A stretch of 64,000 nt of DNA from Cepaea nemoralis (taxonomy: Eukaryota > Mollusca > Gastropoda > Stylommatophora > Helicidae): positions 310,001-374,000 of the forward strand of contig JACEFZ010017893.1 in the NCBI GenBank assembly GCA_014155875.1. The letters run 5' to 3'. The stretch's first letter is position 1; each line of letters begins with the position of its first letter. The notes under the pieces are model-generated. The model searched no databases, was not told the origin of the DNA, and worked only from the letters and a program-made list of their open reading frames with translations. The translations under genes were made by a program, and so were the position numbers. Positions 1 through 15,099 of this stretch are shown here, one piece after another.

Positions 1-141
1 TGGTTTTTATAAAATGGTATGAGTGCCGATCGTTCACAAAGCAATGGTAAACTACTGAACGTAAACTTGCCAAGGAATCACAAACAACCCAAAAATGCTG
101 GGGTTGACTGCAACGTCCTGTAAATGATATGCAACTAACTT
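1..141 (+). mobile_element. SINE-A copy, 3' part, cut by window edge
   Basis: The sequence matches the 3' two thirds of the full SINE-A at 17677..17918: a GGCAAACTACTGA-like block, then CTTGCCAAG, then a block ending GGATATGCAACTAAC. The tRNA-like head lies outside the window. About eight pieces of this family occur in the window on both strands. There is no coding content. Confidence 0.75.
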
Positions 142-760
<619 letters not shown>

Positions 761-875
761 ATGATAAAAGTAATAACAATAACTGTAGATTCTGTAAGAG
801 TGTCTAAACACAGTTATCCTCCATATGTGTATAAGTTGTTTTTACATTAATAAGTCCGGTTCCGTATCAAAGGTG

Positions 876-1062
876 TTACAGACGAAGTTCGTAATCTCGC
901 ATATCCGCGTTCAAATCACAGCTGCAGAAAATTTGGCAGCATACCGCCTTGCGCTGTTTTTTAACGAAATGGAATGGGTGCAATGGCAAACTTGCTAAGA
1001 GATCATAACAGTAAAAATGATGGAGCTGACTGCGACGTCCTGTAAAGGATATGCAACTAACC
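876..1062 (+). mobile_element. SINE-A copy, degenerate
   Basis: Contains a degenerate B box (CGTTCAAATC near 908..917) and the SINE-A 3' block ending at GGATATGCAACTAACC. The middle is shortened relative to 17677..17918. Confidence 0.65.
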
Positions 1063-1331
1063 TTTTAACCGTAAAAAGTGCACACAACAAACAATATTTA
1101 AAAGCTAATATTTTGTTTCGTGCAGTGTTTGTTTTCTTTTGTTGGTTAATTGGTTGTGAATCCGTTGGAAGACTTTGCGTTTTAATCCTCAAGTTCTCAA
1201 CATCATCATCTGTCGCTTGTCGTCCCTGGGGGGTAAGTGGAATCAACAAGCACACCTGTAAATATCCTATTTCTCAGTTTCTCTCTGCTGGTGGACCTTT
1301 GTCTACATACCCCCCTTATTTAAAGTCTCTT

Positions 1332-2037
<706 letters not shown>

Positions 2038-2645
2038 TGTCAGCGACTTGCTCGCTACAGGGTTTTCAGGACTTCCCTACTTTTGCACCGCACGAAATAA
2101 CAACTCGTGACATTTGCAAAAGGAATGCAATTTATTTAGAGCTGACAATTTAATGGCTCTGCGAGCGGTATGCTTCATTATCATTATACAACATGAATGC
2201 AATGAAGTGGTGAGAAATGATGCTAGTAATCACAATCTAAATCTACAGCCTAATATTTGACTATTGCCTAGAAACTATAGCATTTGTCAAGAACACGTCT
2301 ACTCTCTACCGTCTCCAGTCGGGTCTGTCCACACGCTACACATTGCATGGTCAAGCACGGACGCTGTCCCCTCCGTGAAGTAGCTAGTCTTGCGTGCATG
2401 GAGTCCCAAGCACGCTGGCTTGTGAGCTAGAGTAACCGGGCACTTCACGGTTACTCGTAAGGCCAAGCTTCCCAATGGCTTGGGGGAAGCCCTCGCTCAC
2501 TTGTACTTATTGGCCCCTTGGTTGACACTAATGTGTCCCCTTGTGAAGCTATTTATAGCGCTGGTGTCTCTCCTGTCTGGTGTCTCCCTACTAGACTTGT
2601 GTTAACTCTTATCAACTCTCTAAAGCCTGATTGGAGATTCTGACA
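2038..2645 (-). repeat. 3' LTR, complete
   Basis: 608 bp beginning TGTCAG and ending CTGACA, a perfect 6-bp terminal inversion of the TG...CA class. Its first 559 bp recur at 5820..6377 with only scattered differences. Confidence 0.88.
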
Positions 2646-2664
2646 GGCTCCCCTCCTCTCTGTG
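2646..2664 (-). promoter_or_regulatory. polypurine tract of the LTR element
   Basis: Read on the minus strand this is AGAGAGGAGGGGAGCC, abutting the 3' LTR. This is where plus-strand DNA synthesis is primed in LTR elements, and it fixes the element as minus-strand. Confidence 0.7.
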
Positions 2665-4589
2665 AAGTGTTACTTCCCTTTAACTCATGTTTGTAACACG
2701 TCTGGTCACAAAGAAAAATTGGCTGCTCCAATTTTGTCAGATATCCAATAAGTTATAAATATCTAGTTTGGGGATAGAACAACTCTCTTCTTCCTTTACT
2801 CACACTGTTCTATCTCTTCACTCGGCTAATTAAGTAGCCTATGTATCAGTATAGTTGGTTCTATAGATATCTTTGGGAATTGTTTTGAACCGGAACCGTT
2901 ATCTTATGACTTATGTCCTGGCTTCCGTCGTTTGACCCTATGTCTTTTGACTTTCACCCATTGACTTCTGTCTCGACCTGTCCTCATATTGCCCGAAATG
3001 ACAACCCAAATACAAGTTGACTCTGTTATGAGTGCAACACATGAGCATAAAATGTTCATGTTCCCATTAATATCCCCTCCAACTCATATACACACAGTTT
3101 TACTTTTCACCTTCTCGCTTCCGCTTGTGAAAAGCTATTTTCAATGTTACATTAAGGTTTTTAAGAAGTTATTGTGTCCCCTGAATTAAAGTTGTTGTTC
3201 TTTGAACCAAATAGTGTGTGCAACTTTTATGTGTTTGTTTTCCTGTTTGTTTGTGTGTTTACTAATAAACTACAGTGTACTTAATTCTCTAACCTGTGTA
3301 TGCGGTAGTGTATTAAATGTGTGTGTTCCTTCGAGCGCCGTAAATCGGTTTATTGTGGTTACAAACGTTTGTTATTCTTATTTATGACTACAACTCCGCT
3401 TTCTGAAGCTCAAAGTACATTCCCTATCTAATCTATTAAAGTATGGCAGTAACACACATAAAAACTTGACAACACATGGGTTACACAGATGACACAGACA
3501 AGTCAAAATAAGACGTTTCCAGCGGTGGAAAAATTTTCCGCTTTCTTTCTATCTCGCTCTCTTTCTTTCAACGTTTACTAATTTTCACATTCTCTTCTCT
3601 CATTTATAACTCTTTCATACATCTTTCACTCGCTTTCATACTCTCCTTTTGCTCAAATATTCACTCGTCATTAAAATATGTTTCATAGCATCAAATACAT
3701 GAACATTACATATTTACAATAAACGATTGGCTGAATTATAACAATATTCACGCCCAATGACTGTGCGTTTTGTTTGCACGTGTCATGTCTATACATAATA
3801 TACACGGTTATGAGGATGGTTTGTCACCGATCCTGTAATAGTAACTAATATGATTTGGTGTGCTGTCCTACATTATCCCCAAGGGAAATAAGCTAACTAA
3901 TTACTTTCATTTAAGAGAATTGGGTTAACTACCTTAAAGTGTTATTTGTAACAAAAGATGATGTTAATTCCTAAATGGTTAGGTTAGTTTAGAAATGATA
4001 TTCTAGATAAATGAATTTATAAATGATTATGATTATGCGATGATAAACTAATGTAATATCTCACAATTGTATTTCTATCATTGGTGTTAACTTAAATGGT
4101 TTATTAACTAAATGATGGTGATTTCTAACTACCACATGACATAAATAAAGTTATATATGCATTTGAACATTTTGCAATTCACTTATTTATAGAAAAAATG
4201 AAGTTATGTGTACTGTTAATAAAATAATAATATACATATATCACAGTTACATTTCTATATCTAATTACACTAACTGAAGTCCTCCTTTCCGTTGTGAAGA
4301 TGGAGCAATGTTCTTTGTAGACTATTATAACATAGTTCATTTCGGCAAAGTCTTCTATGCTCTCCTTCATGCATAGTGTATAAATATAGTTCCCTACTAA
4401 CTTATGTAGGTTCATAGCTAACACATCAATGTTCCTCTAGCTTATGTGTGTGTCAGCGCATGTTACTTCTGCGTCTGTTCGTTACACTTCTCATAGCACT
4501 GTTACTTTCACACAGTTTACATGTTTGGCGATGATAACGCACTTACAGTGTATATTAATCACCACATACGGCACTGAGTTATCTAACAT
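2665..4589. other. non-coding interior of the LTR element
   Basis: Nearly 2 kb of AT-rich DNA between polypurine tract and RNase H. On the minus strand an intact element would carry integrase here; I see no zinc-binding or catalytic integrase motif. Confidence 0.5.
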
Positions 4590-5087
4590 TTACAGTGTCA
4601 CTGTTTCTGGTGATCTGTGGTCGATCCCTTCCTGCAAATCAGGTATTTCAATGGATGATGGTCGACTAAAAATGTCTGCAACAGTGTTAAATCTTCCCTT
4701 TAAGTGCTGGATGGTAAATGTGTAATTTTGAAGAATCAAAGCCCACCTGTAGATTCTGTTGTTGCTGGGAAGTCCAGACTGCATCACAGACAACGGAGAG
4801 TTATCGGTTTCGATCACAAACTGTGCTCCTGCCAAAAATCTATGACATTTCTTAACACAATAGATCAAACTGAGGCCCTCCAATTCTGATGCTGAGTATC
4901 TAGCTTCAGCGGGGCTAATCTTCCGACTTATGTACATTACTGGGTGGAACTTCCCTTCGTAGAACTGTCCTAGTATCCCAGATATGGAGATGGCACTCGC
5001 ATCTGTGCCTAATTCTTTGGAAAATACGGTTCTTTGGATGTTCCACCGCTGTCTTCCACACTCACAAAATGATTGACTTGATAACAC
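4590..5087 (-). pseudogene. Ty3/gypsy RNase H domain fragment
   Basis: A 165-codon open frame. RNase H landmarks in order: GTDAS near residue 27, YISRKISPAEARYS near 52, the ELEGLSLIYCVKKCHRFL helix, FVIETDNSPL near 91, then RRWALILQ-like and HLKGRFNTVADIFSRP. This order is typical of the RNase H that follows RT in Ty3/gypsy pol, where it degrades the RNA strand of the RNA:DNA hybrid. The first 25 or so residues do not read as RT, so the domain is cut off from its polymerase by decay or a frameshift. It may be the only readable part of pol in this element. Confidence 0.85.
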
Positions 5088-5682
5088 AATGGATGCTTCT
5101 GTTTAGTAGAGCATCAAAAATTAGACACACGCTTATGTTGTAAATACAAACTTATCTTTCATGCGAATGATGAATGAAAAAAATGTGAGAGATAATGATA
5201 AATGGTGTTAATGAATGAATGATATGATCGTCTGAATGATTGTTATGATATGTGAGATGATTCGTCGTATGACAGTCGATGTCGTCTTGTCCTCACTTAC
5301 TGACTAGTTTGGTATAACTTCCTCTAGGCTTCAGTTCAGTCGCTAATCTATTTATTGACTCTGTAGAATGGTGACATTGATGGCTGTATCACACAAAATG
5401 AAATGTACACGATGGATAAGTTGGTAATATTCACTGATGATTGTATACATTTCTATTGATTTCTGTATAATAACACACTTTCAAATTAATTTTCGTAGAA
5501 TTTCACACTTTATCGATTACTTTGGCTTCATTGTGGTTCACGCTCCACAAATGGTATGATCGTATAATTCACCAGAGAAAATTATTTCTGCCATATATGG
5601 AAACAAATTTACATTACTTTCAAATATTTAACACAGCAATGATGTTGAATCGTGCAATTGGATGCTGCTAGTTCAGAACTTT

Positions 5683-5815
5683 CTGATACCAATTGATAGC
5701 TGGCGTTGGTTCAGTGGTTTATGGCACCAATAGACTGTTGGCGTTGGTTCACTGGTTTCTGACACCAATTGACTGTTGGCGTTGGTTCACTGGTTTCTGA
5801 CACCAATTGGGGTCA
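5683..5815. repeat. 38-bp tandem repeat next to the 5' LTR
   Basis: Units start at 5702, 5740 and 5778, preceded by a partial unit. Each contains TCTGACACCAATT or a variant. On the minus strand this reads AATTGGTGTCAGA, which resembles a primer-binding-site sequence. The last copy ends about 11 bp from the LTR, so the likely primer-binding region has been multiplied. Confidence 0.75.
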
Positions 5816-5819
5816 TGCC

Positions 5820-6377
5820 TGTCAGCGAATTGCTCGCTATAGGGTTCTCAGGACTTCCCTACTTTTGCACCGGACGAAATAACAACTCGTGACATTTGCA
5901 AAAGGAATGCAATTTATTTAGAGCTGACAATTTAATGGCTCTGCGAGCGGTATGCTTCATTATCATTAGACAACATGAATGCAATGAAGTGGTGAGAAAT
6001 GATGCTAGTAATCACAATCTAAATCTACAGCCTAATATTTGACTATTGCCTAGAAACTATAGCATTTGTCAAGAACACGTCTACTCTCTACCGTCTCCAG
6101 TCGGGTCTGTCCACACGCTACACATTGCATGGTCAAGCACGGACGCTGTCCCCTCCGTGAAGTAGCTAGTCTTGCGTGCATGGAGTCCCAAGCACGCTGG
6201 CTTGTGAGCTAGAGTAACCGGGCACTTCACGGTTACTCGCAGGCCAAGCTTCCCAATGGCTTGGGGGAAGCCCTCGCTCACTTGTACTTATTGGCCCCTT
6301 GGTTGACACTAATGTGTCCCCTTGTGAAGCTATTTATAGCGCTGGTGTCTCTCCTGTCTGGTGTCTCCCTACTAGAC
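5820..6377 (-). repeat. 5' LTR, lacking its outer end
   Basis: Matches 2038..2596 over its whole length, then stops at CTAGAC, where the C/A-rich minisatellite begins. The outer CTGACA end is missing. Confidence 0.88.
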
Positions 6378-7870
6378 ACACTTCCCTCACCTGTTCTCCC
6401 AACCAAAACACATTCGCCACCCACAAACATCCCCCACCAACCCACACATCACAGGCCCACCCACATACACATCCTAACCCACACATCCTATCCCCCACCC
6501 ACACCTCCAACCACCCATCCCCCAGCCACATCTCCATCGACCACATATTCCCCACCCACGCACACACATCCCCCACCAACCCACACATCGCACATCCACT
6601 CAAACATCCCCAAACCATACACACACATTCCCACCAACTGACATCTTCCTACCCCGACACACACACACACACATCTCCCTAACCACATATACATCCCCAA
6701 TCCACTCACACACACCCCAACACCCACACATACATCCTCCACCCACCCACACATGCCCTAACCCAATCCCCCACCACACACACCCCCACCCGCACATCAC
6801 ATAATCCTCTACCACGCAATATTCCCAACCCACACACCGCACACATATCCCTCACCAACACATCCCACACCCACATACCACCATGAATCCCCACCTACAC
6901 ACCACACAATATTCCCACCCACACAGATACCCTGACCTACACCCACCCCACATACCCCCACCCACACACACCTACCCCACGCACACAATATCCCCAACCA
7001 ACACACCACGCACCTCTCCCCACCCACACATGCATTTCCCACTCATCCACCAACACACACACACACTCACGCACCCTCCACTTCGCACCCACCCACCCCC
7101 AACCAAACATCTCTCGATCATAATACCCATACCCACACACATCCTCCACCCACTCACGCATCCCACCCCGACACATACACAGCCCTCACCCACCTACACA
7201 TCCCTAAGCCACTCACACACCCCCACCCACACATTCTCCATCCACGCACACGTCTCCCACTCACACACCCCCACATACTTCTCACAACCACCACACACCC
7301 CCTACTCACCCACACATATCTCCCACCCATACACACATTCCCTGCACCCATCACACACATCCCCACACCACACACTATCCCCCACCCACACACACATCAT
7401 CACCCATACCACCACAAACATACCTCCCATAGACACACCATGCACACATCCCCCACCAACACACCGCACACATATCCCAAACCCACACACCATACACTTC
7501 TCCCCACCCGCCCTTACATCCCAAATCCACCCACACAATCCCCTACCCACACAACCCCGCCACCCACACATACTTTCCCAAACCATCCACACATCTTCAC
7601 CCACCCACACATATTCCCCACCCAAACACACATCCCCCGCGTCCGTCCCATACACATATCCTCCACTCATACACACATCCCTCACACCCATTCCCACACC
7701 CCTACTTTCACCCCCACACATCCATCCACACATCCCACCAACACCCACAAATATCACTACCCACCAACACCCACACACCCCAACCCACATTCCCCCACCC
7801 ACACATAGCCACACACTCACACACATCCTCCACACACACTCACACATCCTCACATCTAGACACATACACA
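6378..7870 (+). repeat. G-poor (CCCACACA)n-type minisatellite, 1.5 kb
   Basis: Irregular short modules of CCCACCCACACAT, CCCCACCAACACAC and similar. The plus strand is almost free of G for 1.5 kb and the minus strand is G/T-rich with many GGG runs. It keeps several overlapping frames open on both strands (one of 335 codons at 6883..7890); these are low-complexity artefacts. Confidence 0.9.
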
Positions 7871-10865
<2,995 letters not shown>

Positions 10866-11400
10866 CTTATAAAAAATGGGAAAACTTGTTAGCCAAAATC
10901 GGAAAAAGATGGCCAAATCACAAAATTTCTCAACCAAATATTTATAAAAATTAGGAATCTTTGTTAGTCAAATGGGAAAAATACGGCCAAATCACGAAAT
11001 ATCTCGTCCAAACTTATGAAAAATAGGAAACTTTGTTAACCATATGTGAAAAAATATCGGCCAAGTGGAGAAATATCTCACCCAAACTTATACAAAGTAG
11101 GAAAATTTGTTAACCTAATGAGAAAAAATATGGACCAAGTAAAGAAAAATTTACACGAAACTTATAAAAATTAGGAAAATGTGTCGACCAAAGTAAGAAA
11201 ATATATTACCAAAACTGAGAAAGATATTAAGCAAAGTCAGAAAAATATCAACCAGCGAAGAAATATGTATGGTAAAGTATGAAAAAAAAAAGTTGGCCAA
11301 AGTAATAAATACGTTAGCCAAATGAAGAAAATGTTAACCAAAAGGAGAATAAAATTAAAGCCAAGTATGAAAATTGCTCTCTCAACTTGTCGACGTGCCC
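10866..11400 (+). repeat. AT-rich tandem array, left arm, about 73-bp period
   Basis: CTTATAAAAAT(T/G)AGGAAA-like words recur near 10866, 10941, 11012, 11086 and 11160. They alternate with TTTGTTAACCAAA and GGCCAAAT words, then degrade into shorter units. The same words occur in reverse complement at 12700..12760 and 13283..13990, so the two arms are inverted. Confidence 0.8.
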
Positions 11401-11678
11401 TAGCAACTACCTCATGTTCTCTCATAACTTAGCGAATCGTCCTGTCAACTTGACCAATTAACTTCATAAATTCCCCACTGACTCTCATAATTTGGCCACT
11501 TGCTATTGCAACGTGTCGACTCCCTCTCACAATTTACCCACGGGGGTTTACTATAGGTATTATATAGCCACAATCAAGCGCTCTCACATTCACAAGAATA
11601 ACGAAATACTGAGATTTAAGCCTGTTTTTATTTAACTTCATTGTTTGCATTCAAAGTATAGAAATTCTGCCAACCACA

Positions 11679-11732
11679 TTGTTGTTGAACTTTCCAATGA
11701 ATCAGTTGTTGTTGAACTTTCCGATGAATCAG
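11679..11732. repeat. 27-bp tandem duplication inside Bcl-2 relic A
   Basis: Two nearly identical 27-bp units (11679..11705 and 11706..11732, one mismatch). The length is a multiple of three, so the BH2-side frame is kept. Confidence 0.9.
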
Positions 11733-11741
11733 TTTATCAGC

Positions 11742-11743
<2 letters not shown>

Positions 11744-11804
<61 letters not shown>
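11744..11804 (+). repeat. (GT)n microsatellite inside Bcl-2 relic A
   Basis: About 30 GT units lie between the BH1-side and BH2-side homology. In the relic's frame they read Thr-His repeats and end in a stop. Confidence 0.97.
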
Positions 11805-11806
<2 letters not shown>

Positions 11807-12489
11807 TCGCTTACAGAATTAGCGAAGCAATCTTCCAGGTCTTGGACATTCACATCGGCATTGTAAGAACTATCAGCCAGATGCTTATCCAGACGCATGC
11901 CAAAAATAAACAGCATAATTATTCTCCCATTGTTGATGATATTATCGCCAAAGAGTTCATCATTGACTGAAACAAAGACTTGGAAAACATGTTCGGGCAT
12001 GATACTGCCTTCTAGCCTCGTGAACAGAACATCATGTTGTTTGGCTATTTGATCTACTAAACTAGACAACGTCGAATTAATTGCCTTTGTAGAGTTGTAG
12101 GAACTAATAATAGTCAGTGCCATATTATCATCTCGTAGTGAGCTTGTTTCAAATCGACCGTTGCTTGTGTCAATTATTATACTGATAGCTAACGTTCATC
12201 AAAAGATGTCTAGCAGTCAACCGCTGAACCACTAGTGTGAAACTTGGTGCAAAGTGTTCAAAACGGTTAATATCATAATACTTGTAAAAAGTGATGGACT
12301 CGTCTATTCTATTTGGTCAAATTTCGCAACCTACTGGAGATAAATCGGTTGTCATCGAACACACTAGACGCATGTTTTAGACAAGGAATATGGTTATCGT
12401 CCAGTATGGTCACTGTTAATCACCGAACCCACTAGATGCGTGATTTAGGCAAGGAATGTGGTTATCGACCAGTTTGGTCCCTGTTAATT

Positions 12490-12690
12490 AACATGTAAAA
12501 ATTAAATTTCGACAATAACATTTTAAAATTTAATTTCGACAATAAAATTTAAAAACTAAATTTCTATTTATTGTTTCCAATTTGACTTTGTCATGTAAAA
12601 TTTATTTTTCACATTTTATTGTCGAAATTTAATTGTTAAATTTTATTGTTTAAAGTTAATTTTTAAATTTACTACTTGTTATAAATTTGG
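12490..12690. repeat. AT-rich imperfect palindrome
   Basis: TTAAATTTCGACAATAAAAT on the left faces ATTTTATTGTCGAAATTTAA on the right across about 90 bp. This could extrude a hairpin. Confidence 0.6.
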
Positions 12691-12699
12691 TTGCGAAAT

Positions 12700-12760
12700 T
12701 TCGTGACTTGGCCATCTTTTTCCGATTTTGGCTAACAAGTTTTCCTATTTTTTAAAATAA
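12700..12760. repeat. inverted partner of the left array start
   Basis: The stretch ATCTTTTTCCGATTTTGGC plus GTTTTCC is the near-perfect reverse complement of 10870..10925. The pair brackets a 1.9-kb segment that includes Bcl-2 relic A. Confidence 0.75.
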
Positions 12761-12961
12761 ATATGAATTGCAAACAATTAGGTTTATTTAGCTCCTGCGA
12801 AAAGACGAGACAAACTAGACACAGACACGGTGTACGTACTTTACAGAGACCTCCATCTTACACAGATGAAAACAATGTGTGACTTAACAAAAAACATAAA
12901 CAATCAATAAATATATAAAGTATAAAAATAAAACAATAAATATATATAGGACAACAAGGCA

Positions 12962-12995
12962 CGATCGACGTTTCGGTTGTACGACCTTTGTCAAG
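12962..12995 (-). ncRNA. Penelope-type hammerhead-like motif, degenerate
   Basis: On the minus strand: CTTGACAAAGG, loop, CCGAAACGTC. This resembles the CUGANGA / stem II / GAAAC arrangement of hammerhead ribozymes in Penelope-like retroelement LTRs. The first core block is off-consensus, so self-cleavage is doubtful. No Penelope RT was seen nearby. Confidence 0.3.
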
Positions 12996-13282
12996 AACAG
13001 GACGACACAAACAGATAAAAAGCTAAATAAGACACAAAATAAAAATTAAATTAAACACAGTTTTATATGACACGGGAGAAACGAAAATGGTGGTTAGAAA
13101 CGGTTTAGAAAGGTGCTCTTGGGTTACAAAAGTTTGTGTTGCCAAATGGTGTGCAAACAGTCCGATATGAGTACAATACAAGGAAAATGGCATAGTTATA
13201 CCGTGGCATCAACAACAGTATTGATTCCTGCTGGATGAATGTTTGGTTGAAATATTTCATTACTTTGCCCAACCTATTTTCC

Positions 13283-13990
13283 AATCTGGCTAACAAGTTT
13301 TCCTATTTTTCATAAGTTTGGATTAGATATTTATAAGTTTGGTGAGGCTTTTAATTGATTAGGCTAACATTCTTTCCTACTTTTTATAAGGTTGAGTGAA
13401 ATATTTCTTAATTCGGTCAACCTTTTCCCCTACTGTTTATAAGTTTGGTCGAGATATTTATAAGTTGGTTGAAATATTTCTTTACTTTGCCCAACCTTTT
13501 TTCCCGATCTGGCTAACAAGTTTTCCTATTTGTCATAAGTTTGGATGAGATATTTATAAGTTCGGTCAGACTTTTAGTTGATTTGGCTAACACCTTTTCA
13601 TTTAAAAAAAAAAAGGTTGAGTGAAATAATTCTTAATTCGGTCAACCTTTTTCCTTACTTTTTATAAGTTAGGTCGAGATATTTATAAGTTTGGTTGAAA
13701 TATTTCTTTACTTGGCGGATATTTTTTCACATATAGTTAACAAGGTTTCCTATTTTTCATACGTTTGGCTGAGATATTTATAAGTTTGGTCAGCCTTTTA
13801 GTTGATTTGAGTAACATTTGTCCTACTTTTTTTTATAAGGCTGAGTGAAATATATCTTAATTCGGTCAACATTTCCCCCTACTTATTATAAATTTGGTCG
13901 AGATATTTATGTAGTTGGTAAACATTTTTTTCTCGTAATTTGGCTAGCATCTTTTCTTAGTTTGACTGAGATATTTCTTGACTTGGCAAT
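13283..13990 (-). repeat. AT-rich tandem array, right arm, about 225-bp higher-order unit
   Basis: CTGGCTAACAAGTTTTCCTA or variants start at about 13286, 13509 and 13734, giving units of about 223-225 bp. Each is made of about three 75-bp subunits built on TAAGTTTGG(T/A)..GAGATATTTATAAG. Orientation is opposite to 10866..11400. Confidence 0.8.
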
Positions 13991-14432
13991 CAACTACATA
14001 CCGCATATATGTACTGTCAACACTAAAAACCAACAAGCGACGCACTTATAATGCATATAATTATTTTACAATATTTCCAGTACATTTTACATACATAAAA
14101 AACAGCATAACATCAGTATACCAAATAGTTGTTGTAACATGGGCTGTTATACATAATATGATAATATACTCACCATGCATAGTGGTGACCAATGTTGGTC
14201 ATAAAAGGGTTGCTATTTATTAAACAACCCGGAATTCTGAAATATGATAGAGATAAAAACTTATAACTGGAATCGTCTCTGTAGTGTATTTGGTATGTTG
14301 ACTTTGTTGCATAGCGTATGTAAGAATATCGTGTTCGTGTACTGTTTTGATAAAGTCGTCAAACTTATGTCTATTTTTGATTAGTTGTGTTCTAAGACAG
14401 AAGTGTTATTGGAAGATGAGTGAAAGAAAAAA

Positions 14433-15035
14433 TCAAAGAGCTTTGGTTTCGCCGTGCCTAAGGACTACATGATAACTAAAGTTGATGTTGAATATGCTCT
14501 TTTGAGTGTTAAAGATCTTGTACAAATTCTCTGTCCAGTCATTAGGGTGTTTTGTGTGTCGACTAATAAAAAAATTAAAAAGATGTATAGACAGACATAT
14601 ATTTGTTGATCTTGTGATGTGTTTTGATACTACTCTATTTGTCCGTATATACTTGTCTGACATCATCTGGTAGGGTGTGTAGAGAAGCCACTTCATCCCT
14701 GGGGTGTGTGTCGCTAACTCAATAGAAGTTTTCGTCTTATTTAGTGTTCTTCTCACTGACTGCCACCTCGCTATTAGTAGCCACTGGTCTCTTACGTAAT
14801 GTGTCTGAAAAAGGTGCTGACGTTTCTGTTGGTATTACACTGGATGCTGATCCTGGTGTTATGTTCTTTTTAATGTGACTTTGTAGATTGTATTTACTGT
14901 TAAAATGATGACCACAAGTTTGACACAAAAATACATGGGTCTTGGTACTGTAACTGGTCCGAATATGACGACGAAGATTACTTGCATCAGTGAAACCCTT
15001 CCCACAAGATGCACATAAGTGATTCTCAGATGATT
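14433..15035 (-). pseudogene. C2H2 zinc-finger protein, Polinton-2 associated
   Basis: Reading right to left, two adjacent zinc-finger units are visible: CASCGKGFTDASNLRRHIRT, then CQTCGHHFNSKYNLQSHIKK. The last zinc ligand is Tyr in the first finger and Asn in the second, so neither is canonical. A Ser/Thr-rich tail follows to a stop at 14737. A second minus-strand frame (14433..14756) continues the homology to the corresponding region of 31530..32290, suggesting one longer gene with a frameshift. Two-finger proteins of this kind are plausible Polinton accessory regulators, but the function is unknown. The frame starts about 70 bp from the divergent Bcl-2-like frame. Confidence 0.6.
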
Positions 15036-15099
15036 GCTAGTAGACCTCTTTTTATTTTAAGTCACGTTCGCTAACGAATTGATAGTGAGATAATCAACA

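Larger units (their letters stand above)
2038..6377 (-). mobile_element. Ty3/gypsy-type LTR retrotransposon, gutted, minus strand
   Basis: Two near-identical direct repeats (2038..2645 and 5820..6377) bound about 3.2 kb of interior. Orientation follows from a purine-rich tract on the minus strand directly inside the left LTR and from the minus-strand RNase H frame at 4590..5087. No gag, protease, complete RT or integrase can be read, so the element is non-autonomous or internally replaced although its LTRs look young. The right (5') LTR lacks its last roughly 50 bp and runs straight into a minisatellite, so no target duplication can be checked. Confidence 0.8.
11645..12186 (-). pseudogene. 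Bcl-2-like protein relic A with internal GT microsatellite
   Basis: The minus-strand frame is open from about 12186, with an ATG at 12123. It contains a BH1-like stretch, ELFGDNIINNGRI, followed by a hydrophobic helix ending in a Gly, then about 25 helical residues. A (GT)n tract (11744..11804) then shifts the frame. Beyond it, in another frame, is a BH2-like WKVQQQCGWQNFYTL, with a 27-bp in-frame duplication at 11679..11732. Bcl-2 proteins control mitochondrial apoptosis, and BH1 and BH2 line the groove that binds BH3 helices. The closest relative in the window is at 15100..15408, matching on both sides of the microsatellite. A clear BH3 or C-terminal anchor was not found. The gene is broken. 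A capture from a host or viral source is inferred. Confidence 0.6.
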
